A stretch of 64,000 bases of DNA from Gammaproteobacteria bacterium. Its GTDB lineage: Bacteria > Pseudomonadota > Gammaproteobacteria > Burkholderiales > Burkholderiaceae_C. The position numbers were made by a program, and so were the translations under genes. Shown here in pieces: positions 9,431-18,162 of this stretch. The stretch lies in the NCBI GenBank assembly GCA_018828125.1, contig JAHJWB010000019.1, positions 62,001 through 126,000 on the forward strand, in the 5' to 3' direction. Position 1 is the stretch's first letter. Each line of letters begins with the position of its first letter. The notes beneath the pieces were generated by a model that had not been told where the DNA came from, made no database searches, and saw nothing but the letters and a program-made list of their open reading frames with translations.

Positions 9431-10300
9431 TTATCCCTTGACGGCGCCAGCCGTCAGGCCACGCACAAAAAACTTGCCTGCGAGAACGTAGATCACCATG
9501 GTCGGCAGACCGGCGATGATGGCGGCTGCCATGTCCACGTTGTAGGCCTTCACGCTGGAGCTGGTGTTGGCCAGATTGTTCAGGCCCACCGTGACTGGCT
9601 TGGAATCGGTGCCCGAGAAGACCACGCTAAACAGAAAGTCGTTCCAGATGTTGGTGAACTGCCAGATCAACGTGACCATGACGATGGGCGTGGACAGCGG
9701 CAGCACGATGCGCCAGAAGATCTGAAAGAAGCTGGCGCCATCCATGCGAGCGGCGTTCACCAGTTCTTTAGGGATGGCCGCGTAGTAGTTGCGAAAGAAA
9801 AGCGTGGTGCCCGCCAGGCCCGCCAGGCAGTGCACCAACACCAGGCCCGAGATGGAACTGGACATGCCAAGCCAACCGAGCACTTGGCTCATGGGCAACA
9901 ACACCACCTGAAACGGCATGAACACGCCAAACAGCAGCATGCCAAACAGCACGTCGCTGCCGCGAAACTTCCACAGACTGAGCACGTAGCCGTTGAGCGC
10001 ACCCCACACGGTGGAGATCATCACCGCTGGCACGGCCATAGCCACCGAATTCCAGAAGAACGGGCGCAGGCCATTGCAGTCCACCCCCGTGCAGGCGCTC
10101 TGCCAGGCCGTGCCCCAGGCAGACCAGTTCAGAGCGCCCGGCAAAGCCAGCAGCGATGTGGTGCGGATCTCCTCGGCGTCTTTGAACGACGTGACCAGCA
10201 TGGCGTACAGCGGCAGCAGAAAAAACGCAGTGGCCAGCGCCAGAACGCCGTACACCAGAAAGCGCCCCACGGACGGAAAAATGGAGGGCTTAGCGGTCAT
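9431..10300 (-). CDS. gtsC: Glucose-type ABC transporter permease (MalG-like)
   Basis: A 289-residue inner-membrane permease of the CUT1 MalG class with six predicted membrane segments, the first at about residues 12-34. The EAA-type coupling loop is recognisable as RMDGASFFQIFWRIVLPLS, which docks on the ATPase. The protein ends LTAGAVKG, a typical MalG-type C-terminus. The ATG overlaps the 3' end of gtsB by 11 bases, so translation is probably coupled. Confidence 0.9.
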   Translation of the reverse strand: MTAKPSIFPSVGRFLVYGVLALATAFFLLPLYAMLVTSFKDAEEIRTTSLLALPGALNWSAWGTAWQSACTGVDCNGLRPFFWNSVAMAVPAVMISTVWGALNGYVLSLWKFRGSDVLFGMLLFGVFMPFQVVLLPMSQVLGWLGMSSSISGLVLVHCLAGLAGTTLFFRNYYAAIPKELVNAARMDGASFFQIFWRIVLPLSTPIVMVTLIWQFTNIWNDFLFSVVFSGTDSKPVTVGLNNLANTSSSVKAYNVDMAAAIIAGLPTMVIYVLAGKFFVRGLTAGAVKG

Positions 10301-11171
10301 GGGGTTTGCTCCGCAGTTCGCTGTAAAGGTAAGGAATCACCAGCGCCGCCACCGTGGCCAGCATCATGGTGGCGCTGGCTGCACCCAGGCCAATCTGCCC
10401 GCGTGAGAACGACATGGTGTACATGAAGGTGGCCGGCACATCGGTGGCAAAACCGGGCCCGCCAGCCGTGAGCGCCATCACCAGGTCAAAGCTCTTGATT
10501 GCCAGGTGCGACAGCACCATGACGGTAGAGAAGAACACGGGCCGCAGTGCAGGCAACACAATGCGCCAGTAGATGCGGGGCAGCGACGCGCCGTCCACCT
10601 GCGCAGCCTTGATGATGCTGTCGTCGATGCCGCGCAGGCCCGCCAAAAAGAGCGCCATCGCAAAACCTGCGCTCTGCCAGATGCCTGCGATCACCACGCA
10701 GTAGATGGCCATTTCGGTGTCTACCAGCCAGTCAAAGCTGAAGCTCTCAAAACCCCAGTCGCGCACCATTTTTTCAATGCCGAGGCCCGGGTTCAGCAGC
10801 CACTTCCAGGCGGTACCCGTGACCACAAACGACAGCGCCATGGGGTACAGGTAAATGGTGCGCAGCGCACCCTCGGCGCGAATCTTCTGATCCAGCAGCA
10901 CGGCCAGCACCACGCCGATGGCGAGCGATCCGCCCACGTAGCCCACGCCGAAGATGCCCAGGTTCTTGAGCGCGACCCACCAGCGGTCCATCTCCCACAG
11001 ACGCTCGTACTGCGCCAGACCCGCCCATTCGTAGTTGGGCAGCATGCGAGACACCGTGAGGCTGAGCACGCCGTTCCAGACCATGAGGCCGTAGATGAAC
11101 GCGAAACCCAGCACAAAGGCCGGTGTCACCACCAGCTTGGGCAGCCATGTTTCAAGTGTGTTTTTGCTCAT
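10290..11171 (-). CDS. gtsB: Glucose-type ABC transporter permease (MalF-like)
   Basis: A 293-residue permease pairing with GtsC, with about six membrane segments and an EAA-type loop AAQVDGASLPRIYWRIVLPA. It lacks the large periplasmic loop of enterobacterial MalF, as usual for glucose CUT1 systems. The ATG is 37 bases downstream of the intrinsic terminator at 11208-11238, so its expression should depend on read-through from gtsA-porin or on an internal promoter. No clear Shine-Dalgarno sequence precedes it. Confidence 0.9.
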   Translation of the reverse strand: MSKNTLETWLPKLVVTPAFVLGFAFIYGLMVWNGVLSLTVSRMLPNYEWAGLAQYERLWEMDRWWVALKNLGIFGVGYVGGSLAIGVVLAVLLDQKIRAEGALRTIYLYPMALSFVVTGTAWKWLLNPGLGIEKMVRDWGFESFSFDWLVDTEMAIYCVVIAGIWQSAGFAMALFLAGLRGIDDSIIKAAQVDGASLPRIYWRIVLPALRPVFFSTVMVLSHLAIKSFDLVMALTAGGPGFATDVPATFMYTMSFSRGQIGLGAASATMMLATVAALVIPYLYSELRSKPHDR

Positions 11172-11453
11172 GGCTGCGGAATGTGTTTGTCATCGTCCTG
11201 CATATCGAAAAAACGGGGGGCACGCAGGAGTGCCCCCCCAAATGAACAAAGTAACCTCGGAGAAGGTGAGAACGAATCTGCCATGCCCGCTCATCCCGCG
11301 ACAACACGCCCGCTCGTCGTTGCAAATGCTCGCCATAACCCGAGCTATGTCTGCGCTTTGCGCCTAGATCGGCGGCGTCGTCGCAGCCTGCTCGGACATG
11401 CCAGATCCATTCACACCTTCTACTAACTCGCTAACTCACTCTCTCCCTCTCTC
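11172..11453. other. Gap between porin and gtsB: terminator plus unassigned sequence
   Basis: The gtsB-proximal part holds the terminator at 11208-11238. The rest (about 11240-11400) contains no credible gene but has a structured-looking segment reading TGCTCGCCATAACCCGAGC followed by TGTCTGCGCTTTGCGCC. I suspect an interspersed repeat because it is neither coding nor obviously regulatory, but no second copy occurs in this window. A pyrimidine-rich tract covers about 11425-11455. Confidence 0.35.
11208..11238 (-). terminator. Intrinsic terminator between porin and gtsB
   Basis: On the minus strand a perfect 9 bp stem (GGGGGGCAC/GTGCCCCCC, loop TCCTGC) is followed after one G by six T residues. 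It lies downstream of the porin and upstream of gtsB inside the transport cluster, so it probably lowers permease/ATPase expression relative to binding protein and porin. Confidence 0.8.
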
Positions 11454-12641
11454 TTACCACCACACCTCGTACTGCACACCCACCAGCGTGCGCGAGGTTT
11501 TTCCGTTGGCGCCGAACGTGGCCGCATTGGCCAGCGCAGCCGCCTGGTTCCAATTGGCCTTGGTCACGTACAGGCGCAACTCGGGACGGGACCAGAAGTC
11601 TTCCGACAGGGCCAGCGCGGCGGCCAATGTCACCTTGGACAGGCGCTGGTCGGGGCCCGTGTTGCCCTTGCGGGTCGTGGTGGAGACTTCCACCAGACCC
11701 TTGACGTTCTGCGTGAAGGCGTACGAGCCGCGACCACCCAGCGAGAAGTCCTTGGTTTCCACACCGGTCAGGTCGGCCTTGTTGGTCTGGTACCCAATGA
11801 GCGCCTGGCCACCGAAACGGCCGCTTTGCCAGTTAATGGAGTCGGCAATGCGCGTGGCACGCTTGCCAGCGCGGGTGCCTTCGATGGATTCGAACTCGCC
11901 GTCGATGCGCGCATGGCCCCGCGACGTCTGGAGGTACACCGTGTTGGTGATGCTGGGCAGCAGGAATTCCTTTTGCGTGTGCATGAAGGAGATGCCCGAG
12001 CCCGAACCGCCATTGACCTGGCCCTTGCCTCCTACCGCCGTCAACAACACCCGCAGCTTGCCGCCAGGGTTGGTGCTGATTTCGGACAGGTCGGCATTGA
12101 AGCGGTGGGCCTTCACGTTGTCCGGCAGGTTGCCGTCAAACTTATCACCCGTGAACATGCCCAGGCCCAGCTTCATGCCGCCCACCGGAATGTCGGTCAC
12201 GCCGGCACCGATGTTGTCGCCGTAATTGAGCAAGAAGTAATCGACGATGTGCACGTCCTGAATCCGCAGGCGGCGCTGGCCGACCCAGAACTTGGCTTCG
12301 GGCGAGAACGAGAAGCCGCTCATTTCCACAAACGCCTGCTCCGTGCTGATGTCGCCACTGCCCCACTTGGCGGGCATGTAGTTCACTTTCCACTTGATGC
12401 CGTTGGTCTCAAAGCCACGTGCAAAGTTGACTTCGATGCCGTTGTCGCCTTCGTTGCCCAGGCGGAACTTCTGCAGCTCGCCGCCAAGTGTCAGGTTGCC
12501 CTTGACGCCATCGGAGTGGTTGAACACCGGGCCGCCCCGGGAGTAACCGTTGAACTCAAAGCCTGCTACTTCCATAGCAAAGGCACCATTCGCGCATGCG
12601 GCGGCCAAAGCCACCGCCGTAAGGCGGTTTCTTGTCTTCAT
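11454..12641 (-). CDS. Carbohydrate porin, maltoporin (LamB) type
   Basis: An outer-membrane sugar channel of 395 residues; E. coli LamB is somewhat longer. A signal peptide covers about residues 1-22 (ending NGAFA). LamB-type blocks follow: FEFNGYSRGGPVF, QKFRLGNEGDNGIEVNF, AKFWVGQRRLRIQDVHIVDY and NIGAGVTDIPVGGMKLG. The chain ends in the aromatic EVWW typical of maltoporins. In Pseudomonas the equivalent glucose operon carries OprB instead; here a LamB-family channel takes that place, between gtsA and gtsB. A GAGGG precedes the ATG. Substrate is most likely glucose or gluco-oligosaccharides, inferred from context. Confidence 0.85.
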   Translation of the reverse strand: MKTRNRLTAVALAAACANGAFAMEVAGFEFNGYSRGGPVFNHSDGVKGNLTLGGELQKFRLGNEGDNGIEVNFARGFETNGIKWKVNYMPAKWGSGDISTEQAFVEMSGFSFSPEAKFWVGQRRLRIQDVHIVDYFLLNYGDNIGAGVTDIPVGGMKLGLGMFTGDKFDGNLPDNVKAHRFNADLSEISTNPGGKLRVLLTAVGGKGQVNGGSGSGISFMHTQKEFLLPSITNTVYLQTSRGHARIDGEFESIEGTRAGKRATRIADSINWQSGRFGGQALIGYQTNKADLTGVETKDFSLGGRGSYAFTQNVKGLVEVSTTTRKGNTGPDQRLSKVTLAAALALSEDFWSRPELRLYVTKANWNQAAALANAATFGANGKTSRTLVGVQYEVWW

Positions 12642-12682
12642 GATGATTCCCTCAGTGGTGTTGGTTTTTTGGCTTACTTGGC

Positions 12683-13933
12683 CTATTTGGTCTTCGCAGC
12701 GGTCGCGATCTTCTTCATCGCGTCCGCAACGCTGACCTTGTCGTCATTCCAGAACTGGCTGACAACGTCCTTGATGGCGCCTTCGGTAGCAGGGGCAATC
12801 GCCATGCCGTGGGCCACGCTAGGCAGCAGACTGCCGCTTTTGGCGGTGTCCACAAAGTCCTTGGCCGATGCCTTGGCGCAATCGTCAAACTTGTCCATCG
12901 GCTGACCAGCGCGCACCGGGATCGAGCCCTTGTTCAAGTTGAAAACCTCCTGGAACGCAGGGCTCATGATGGCGCTGGCCAGGTCGCTCTGCGCCTTCTG
13001 GGCCGCAGCGTCTTTGAGCTTGAACAGGATGAACGAGTCCACGTTGAAGGTGTAGGACGTGGTCGTGCCCGGTGCGGCGGCGCACATGAAGTCCTTGCCC
13101 GGCACCTTGTTGGCGGCCAGGAACTCACCCTTGGCCCAGTCGCCCATCAGCTGAAAGCCCGCCTTGCCCTGGATCAGCATGGCCGTGGCCAGATTCCAGT
13201 CGCGGCCGGGCGCGCCGGGGTCGGTGTAGGTCTTGATGCGGCGGAAGGTTTCCAGCGACTTCTTCATGGCGTCGCTGTTGATGGCCTTGGCATCCAGCTT
13301 GACCAAAGCGTCCTGATAAAACTGCGGGCCGCCGACACCGAGCACCACCGACTCAAAGGTGGTGAAGTCCTGCCAGTTCTGGCCGCCGTGGGCCACAGGC
13401 ACCAGGCCAGCAGCCTTGAGCTTGTCGGCCGCAGCAAAGAACTCGTCCCAGGTCTTGGGCATGGCGGTCACACCCGCCTTTTTCAGCGCCTCGGCGCTGC
13501 CCCACATCCAGTTGACGCGGTGCACATTGACTGGAGCCGCCACATAGGCGCCCTTGTACTTCATGACATCGGCGACGACCTTGGGCAAATGGTCATCCCA
13601 CTTCTCGGCCTTGGCCAAAGTGTCCATGTTGGCCAGCACGCCTTCAGACGCCCACTCCTGGATGGCAGGGCCCTTGGTCTGCGCAGCGGACGGTGGGTTG
13701 CCCGAGATCACGCGGCTCTTGAGCACCGTCATGGCGCTGTCGCCACCGCCACCAGCCACGGCGAAGTCGCGCCACGTGTGGCCCTTGCCCTGCATGATCT
13801 TCTTGAGTTCGGCCACCGACTTGGCCTCGCCGCCCGAAGTCCAGTAGTGCAGAACCTCGACCTCCCCCGCGCTGGCGGACATTGCAGCCGCCAGTCCCAC
13901 CGCCACCACGGCGATCTTTGTCATCTTCCACAT
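12683..13933 (-). CDS. gtsA: Periplasmic glucose-binding protein of ABC transporter
   Basis: A 416-residue family 1 solute-binding protein with signal peptide (residues 1-22, MWKMTKIAVVAVGLAAAM then SASA). The mature start EVEVLHYWTSGGEAKSV, and the stretches AVAGGGGDSAMTVLKSR, APVNVHRVNWMWG, AHGGQNWQDFTTFESVVL and NKGSIPVR, closely match Pseudomonas glucose-binding GtsA as I remember it. It captures sugar for GtsBCD. GAGGAG lies 8 bases before the first ATG, supporting 13933 as the start. It is first in the cluster and divergent from the two-component system, with a HexR-like site at 14000-14014. Confidence 0.93.
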   Translation of the reverse strand: MWKMTKIAVVAVGLAAAMSASAGEVEVLHYWTSGGEAKSVAELKKIMQGKGHTWRDFAVAGGGGDSAMTVLKSRVISGNPPSAAQTKGPAIQEWASEGVLANMDTLAKAEKWDDHLPKVVADVMKYKGAYVAAPVNVHRVNWMWGSAEALKKAGVTAMPKTWDEFFAAADKLKAAGLVPVAHGGQNWQDFTTFESVVLGVGGPQFYQDALVKLDAKAINSDAMKKSLETFRRIKTYTDPGAPGRDWNLATAMLIQGKAGFQLMGDWAKGEFLAANKVPGKDFMCAAAPGTTTSYTFNVDSFILFKLKDAAAQKAQSDLASAIMSPAFQEVFNLNKGSIPVRAGQPMDKFDDCAKASAKDFVDTAKSGSLLPSVAHGMAIAPATEGAIKDVVSQFWNDDKVSVADAMKKIATAAKTK

Positions 13934-13999
13934 ACCCTTGTCTCCTCGATGTTATGAATCCGGTTGTGCGCCATGAACCCGGTGACGTCCAGCGCAGTT

Positions 14000-14014
14000 G
14001 GTACTTTAATTACA
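14000..14014. promoter_or_regulatory. Weak HexR-like site before gtsA
   Basis: GGTAC-TTTAA-TTACA keeps one perfect half-site and 3 of 5 bases in the other, with the same five-base spacing as the zwf operator. It lies in the AT-rich gap between gtsA and the response regulator. It could instead be part of a promoter or bind the adjacent regulator. Confidence 0.3.
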
Positions 14015-14079
14015 ATAATTAATTGTCTTATCGGGGCTTTCCCTGAGCGTCGCTCCGCAACAACTCAAGGGGGTTTGCT

Positions 14080-14820
14080 ATGCTCAAACGCATGGCCACG
14101 ATACTGATAGTTGAAGACGATCCACTGCTGCTGGACGCACTGACCGGACAGCTTCAACAGCTGCAATTCAGTGTCTGCACGGCCACCAGCGTGGCCGGGG
14201 CCACCGCCCTTTTACAAACACAGGCCGTGGACGGAATTATTCTGGACCTGGGCCTGCCCGGCGCCGACGGCTTGGATCTGCTGACCTGGGCCCGCAATCA
14301 CATTGCCGGTTTGCCGGTGCTGATTCTCACCGCTCGCGATGGTGTGGATGACCGCGTGCGGGGCTTGAACGCCGGTGCCGACGACTACATCACCAAGCCC
14401 TTCAACATGCAAGAGCTGCAAGCCCGCCTGCAGGCCATGCTGCGCCGCGCGCGCCAACCCGCGTTCACCCAGGCCAGCAACGCTGCGGGTGGGCCCAGCA
14501 CCACCCTGGGGCCGCTGTTGCTGGACCATGCCAGCCACACCGCCGCCCTGAACGGCGATCCGCTGGAGCTCACGCAGCGCGAGTGGGAATTGCTGGAGTT
14601 GCTGGTGAACCGCTGTGGCGAGGTCGTCACCCGCGACGACGTACTGGCTGCGTGGCGCGCCAGCCCGCCCGAGCCGGGGCAAACCGCCGCCCCGCCCCTC
14701 AACTCCAATGCGCTGGAGGTGTATGTGCACCGTCTGCGCAAAAAACTGGACGTTTCGCCGAATCTGGTCATCCGCAACATTCGTGGCCTGGGCTACATGC
14801 TGGCCAAACCCGCCGACTAA
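14080..14820 (+). CDS. Two-component response regulator, OmpR family
   Basis: A 246-residue regulator with a receiver domain (residues 5-120: acidic pair ED at 12-13, phospho-acceptor Asp56 in ILDLGLPG, Lys in ITKPFN near 110) and a winged-helix DNA-binding domain ending VIRNIRGLGYML. The receiver matches the TctD/QseB-like branch. AAGGGGG lies 7 bases before the ATG at 14080; a second ATG at 14092 is too far from it. It is divergent from the gts cluster, as the GltR-GtrS pair is next to gtsABCD in Pseudomonas, so control of sugar uptake is plausible but not shown. Its kinase partner follows 38 bp later. Confidence 0.92.
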   Translation: MLKRMATILIVEDDPLLLDALTGQLQQLQFSVCTATSVAGATALLQTQAVDGIILDLGLPGADGLDLLTWARNHIAGLPVLILTARDGVDDRVRGLNAGADDYITKPFNMQELQARLQAMLRRARQPAFTQASNAAGGPSTTLGPLLLDHASHTAALNGDPLELTQREWELLELLVNRCGEVVTRDDVLAAWRASPPEPGQTAAPPLNSNALEVYVHRLRKKLDVSPNLVIRNIRGLGYMLAKPAD

Positions 14821-14858
14821 GCCCCTTTCCTTCGCCCCTTTCGCCTTCGCAAACCCTC

Positions 14859-16250
14859 ATGCGCCAAGTCCCCGGGGTTTCCCTTCAACGCAAGCTGCTG
14901 CTGTGGCTGCTGCTGCCCCAGCTCGTGCTGTGGCTGTCGGGCGGGTTTCTGGCCTGGCGCATTGCACTGCAGAACGGCGAAAAGGGCATTGACCAGACCC
15001 TGACCCAGTCCGTGCGCGCGCTGGCCCGGCAGATCAAGCCGATTGGCGACGGGCTGCTGGTGGACTTTCCCAAGGCCGCACAGGACATCCTGGAGCAGGA
15101 CCCGGCCGACCGCATCACTTACATGGTGTCGTCCCCGCCCGGCCGCTTCTTGTTGGGCAATGCGCAGTTGCCGCCCCCCCCGCCGGTGGATGTGGCGGTG
15201 AATGATCCCTTTCTGTACCACGCCCGCGTGGACGACCGCCCCGTGCGCGTGGCGCTGCTGGACGTGGACTACGGCACCGCCTCCACCCGCCAGCGGCTGC
15301 GCGTGCAGGTGGCCCAAAGCCTGACCGTGCGTGAGCGCATTGCGCAAGAGCTGCTGGAGCAAATGTTGCTGCCCATGGGCTTGATGGGCCTGGCGCTGAG
15401 CGCGCTGGTGTACGCCGGTGTGCTGCGGGGTTTGCAGCCGCTCAAGCGCCTGGAGACGCAGATCGAGCAGGCAGGCGCCCGTCCGCAGGGTGGTACCGAC
15501 CCGCTCACACCCATCGAGCTGACGTCAGCACCGCAGGAAGTGCATTCGCTGGCCAGCACCATCAACCGTTTGCTCGAAGCCGTGGCGCGCGGCCAGCAAA
15601 AGGAAAAACGCTTTTTGAACGACGCTGCACACCAACTGCGAACTCCCCTGGCAGGCCTGATCGGCCAGACCGAACTGGCCCTGCACGAAAGCCACGAACC
15701 CGCCGTGCAGGACCGCCTGCAGAAAGTGCTTTCAGCCGCCCAACGCAGCGCCCACCTGGTGCACCAGCTGCTGCAACTGGCGCGGTCGGAATCCAGCGTC
15801 GAGATGCAGACCATCGACCTCGCCGCCCTGGCCCGCGAAGTCGCCCGTGAATGGGCCGCACGCGCGGTGGCGCAGGGCATGGACCTGGGCTACGAAGGCG
15901 ACGAACAACTGCCCCTGCAAGGCCAGCCGTTATTGCTGCGCGAGGCGTTGAACAACCTCATCGACAACGCGCTGCACTACGCAGGCGCGGGCGCCACCGT
16001 GACGGTGCGCGTGACCATGGCGCCGGGCCGCTACGCCCTTCTGGTGGTGGAAGACGACGGGCCGGGGGTATCGCCCGCGCATCTGACGGACATGTTTGCG
16101 CGGTTCTGGCGGGGGTCCGACAAGCCGGGGGGGTGTGGGCTGGGCTTGTCGATCGTGGAAGAGATTGCGCTGCGGCATGGGGGGCAGACGGTGGCGGAGT
16201 CTGTGGTGCCCAGGGGGCTGGGGGTGGGGCTTAGGTTGCCGTTGGCTTGA
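14859..16250 (+). CDS. Sensor histidine kinase, TctE-like
   Basis: A 463-residue membrane kinase starting MRQVPGVSLQRKLLLW. A membrane segment at about residues 12-33 is followed by a periplasmic region of about 130 residues that looks like the TctE-type sensor domain, a second membrane segment at about 168-190, a HAMP-like linker, the H-box LNDAAHQLRTPLAG with phospho-acceptor His near 257, N-box NNLIDNALHYAG near 365, and G-boxes VEDDGPGV and GLGLSIVEEI. It phosphorylates the regulator encoded immediately upstream. The ligand is unknown: TctE relatives sense carboxylates, while the position beside gts genes suggests a sugar or sugar acid. Confidence 0.9.
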   Translation: MRQVPGVSLQRKLLLWLLLPQLVLWLSGGFLAWRIALQNGEKGIDQTLTQSVRALARQIKPIGDGLLVDFPKAAQDILEQDPADRITYMVSSPPGRFLLGNAQLPPPPPVDVAVNDPFLYHARVDDRPVRVALLDVDYGTASTRQRLRVQVAQSLTVRERIAQELLEQMLLPMGLMGLALSALVYAGVLRGLQPLKRLETQIEQAGARPQGGTDPLTPIELTSAPQEVHSLASTINRLLEAVARGQQKEKRFLNDAAHQLRTPLAGLIGQTELALHESHEPAVQDRLQKVLSAAQRSAHLVHQLLQLARSESSVEMQTIDLAALAREVAREWAARAVAQGMDLGYEGDEQLPLQGQPLLLREALNNLIDNALHYAGAGATVTVRVTMAPGRYALLVVEDDGPGVSPAHLTDMFARFWRGSDKPGGCGLGLSIVEEIALRHGGQTVAESVVPRGLGVGLRLPLA

Positions 16251-16269
16251 GTTTTTTGGGTCTTTTCGG

Positions 16270-16316
16270 TCTCTAGCGCTGATGTATCAAGCGCTAGTAG
16301 CTACTATTTTTATAGT
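16270..16316. repeat. AGCGCT palindromic repeat, copy after histidine kinase
   Basis: TAGCGCT and AGCGCTA (16274-16280 and 16290-16296) form a 7 bp inverted repeat around a 9-base loop, followed by the usual GTAGCTACTATTTTTATAG flank. It could act as a terminator-like hairpin for the kinase gene. Confidence 0.8.
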
Positions 16317-16405
16317 TCTGAGTTACTCCACCGACCGGTCGGGATGAGGTTGTTGAAGCCGGGGCACGCACGCTCGCTGATCTGTGCGGCGTGCCTGGTT
16401 TAAGG

Positions 16406-17057
16406 GCGGAGGCCGGGGTGTGCGCCCGGCGGCGCAGTGGCTTTCTTTTGCGTCGCCAAAAGAAAGTCACCAAAGAAAAGGCGACCCTACACGCTGCGTC
16501 CCTTCGCTTCGCTGCGGGCAACCTGCGGTGCTCGGTTTTGGCGGGGTCTCGCTCAACTCGCGCCGCTTCGCGTCACTCAAACAGACGCGAGCCCTTATCC
16601 GCCAAAACCTCCGCTCCTCGGCGCATCCTGAAGGGAACCCGAGGGTACCGGACATCCACACGGGCCATTGCTTCGCTGCGCTGCGCTCGGCCACACCTCG
16701 CGGGCGCAAGCGCCTCGCGCTGCGCAGCCTGGGCCGAGCGCAGCAATGGCCCGTTTGGATGTTCGGCTGTTGCATGTCGGCTCCCCACCCCTGCTGGCTG
16801 CGCCTGCGTCGGGGCGGTTGCGGGGTGAGCATGCGCGTCGGAGCGCGCATGCCTCGTAATCTGACTCGCCGCAGTTGTCTGAACGGAGCGCGCCAGCGCG
16901 AAGTGAGTTCTGCGGCGCACCCCGCAACCGCCCCGACGCAGGTCGCCCCGTAGCGAAGCGCAGGGGTCGCAGACTGGGGGGCGCCTTTTCTTTGGTGACT
17001 TTCTTTTGGCGACGCAAAAGAAAGTTACTCGCGCGCCGGGCGACTCCCGGCCTCCGC
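16406..17057. repeat. 652 bp module of nested inverted repeats
   Basis: The ends are inverted copies of each other: a perfect 43 bp pair (16441-16483 with 16982-17024, containing TTTGCGTCGCCAAAAGAAAG) extended outward by imperfect pairing to about 16406 and 17057. Inside are two further inverted pairs, 16803-16827 with 16918-16942 (25 bp, perfect) and 16661-16692 with 16732-16753 (imperfect). No transposase is encoded. It may be a non-autonomous mobile element or a strongly structured transcript; from memory, similar sequence occurs in many Comamonadaceae and Xanthomonadaceae genomes. Confidence 0.75.
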
Positions 17058-17146
17058 ACTCTACAAAAGCACACCGCCCGATTAGCACCAAGGCTTCGAC
17101 TAGCTCAGCCAAAAAGATCGAGGGGGAAACTCAGACACTGTAAAAA

Positions 17147-17190
17147 AAATAGCTATCAGCGCCTAATCCATAAGCGCTGGCAGCCGAAAA
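17147..17190. repeat. AGCGCT palindromic repeat, copy after tal
   Basis: ATAGCTATCAGCGCC and AAGCGCTGGCAGC surround a short loop (core 17157-17180), with the A-rich flanks typical of other copies. It lies just beyond the tal stop codon and could end its transcript. Confidence 0.75.
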
Positions 17191-17204
17191 CACCCAAAAA
17201 AAAC

Positions 17205-18155
17205 TCAAGCAGCCAGGATCAGCTTCTCCAACTTCACCGCATCCACTGCAAAAGCCCGGATCCCTTCCGCCAACTTCTCCGTCGCCATCGCATCCTCATT
17301 CAACGCAAACCGGAACCCCGCCTCGTCATAGTTCACCGCAGGCAAATCCATCCCCTTGGCCGCGTCCGCATTCAACGCCCGCTGCAGCGGCGCATCACTC
17401 GCCGCCAGCTGCGCCAGCAGTTCCGGCGCAATGGTCAGCAGGTCACATCCGGCCAGCGCCGTGATCTGCCCAACGTTCCGAAAGCTCGCACCCATCACCT
17501 CGGTGGCAATACCGAAGTGCTTGTAGTGGTTGTAAATCTGCGTGACCGACAGCACGCCCGGGTCATTGGAACCCGACCGCGCCGCCTCGTCCCAGCTCGC
17601 ACCCGCCTGCTTCTTGTGCCAGTCGTAAATGCGCCCCACAAAAGGCGAGATCAGCTGCACCTTGGCATCCCCGCAGGCCACCGCCTGGGCAAAGGAGAAC
17701 AGCAACGTGAGGTTGGTGTGGATGCCCTTGCGCTCCAGCTTTTCGGCGGCCTTGATGCCTTCCCAGGTGGCGGCGATCTTGATCAGCACGCGGTCGATGT
17801 GAATGCCCTCGGCCTGGTACAGCTCGATGATGCGCTCGGCGCGCGTGACAGTGGCACTGGTGTCAAAGCTCAGGCGGGCATCGACCTCGGTGGACACTCG
17901 GCCGGGAATGGTGGCCAGGATCTCGCGGCCAAAACGCACGAGCAGGCGGTCGATGATTTCGTCCATGGGACGGCCCTTCCACTGCGACACGGTGTCTTGC
18001 AGCAGAGGCGCGTACTCGGGCTTTTGTACGGCCTTGAGGATCAGCGAGGGGTTGGTGGTGGCATCCTGGGGCTGGAACTGCGCCAGTTGCTTGAAGTCGC
18101 CAGTGTCGGCAACCACGGTGGTGAACTGTTTGAGGGCGTCGAGTTGGTTCGTCAT
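17205..18155 (-). CDS. tal: Transaldolase
   Basis: A 316-residue cytoplasmic enzyme transferring a dihydroxyacetone unit between sedoheptulose 7-phosphate and glyceraldehyde 3-phosphate in the non-oxidative pentose phosphate pathway. The length equals the TalB class. Visible are [10 protein letters not shown] near the N-terminus and [12 protein letters not shown] with the Schiff-base Lys at about residue 126, then [11 protein letters not shown]. The ATG at 18155 gives the family N-terminus [12 protein letters not shown] and lies only 7 bp after the stop of the ABC ATPase, so tal is very probably the last gene of that transport operon. No strong ribosome-binding site is seen. Confidence 0.96.
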   Translation of the reverse strand: MTNQLDALKQFTTVVADTGDFKQLAQFQPQDATTNPSLILKAVQKPEYAPLLQDTVSQWKGRPMDEIIDRLLVRFGREILATIPGRVSTEVDARLSFDTSATVTRAERIIELYQAEGIHIDRVLIKIAATWEGIKAAEKLERKGIHTNLTLLFSFAQAVACGDAKVQLISPFVGRIYDWHKKQAGASWDEAARSGSNDPGVLSVTQIYNHYKHFGIATEVMGASFRNVGQITALAGCDLLTIAPELLAQLAASDAPLQRALNADAAKGMDLPAVNYDEAGFRFALNEDAMATEKLAEGIRAFAVDAVKLEKLILAA

Positions 18156-18162
18156 GGCGCCA

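Larger units (their letters stand above)
16251..17204. other. 954 bp non-coding region between kinase and tal genes
   Basis: No credible gene lies here; open frames on both strands are short, overlapping and low in complexity. The region holds two copies of the AGCGCT palindromic repeat (16270-16316 and 17147-17190) flanking a 652 bp module bounded by long inverted repeats (16406-17057). Both neighbouring genes end toward this region. Confidence 0.8.

Noticed and set aside
16406..17057. Complete insertion sequence
   Set aside because: Terminal inverted repeats are present, but no transposase frame and no clear target-site duplication can be seen.
16384..17112. Several overlapping short frames in the inverted-repeat module, some with repeated VTFFCVAKRKSPKKRR-like peptide
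   Set aside because: They arise from the 43 bp inverted repeat read on both strands, overlap each other and lack ribosome-binding sites; I treat the module as non-coding.
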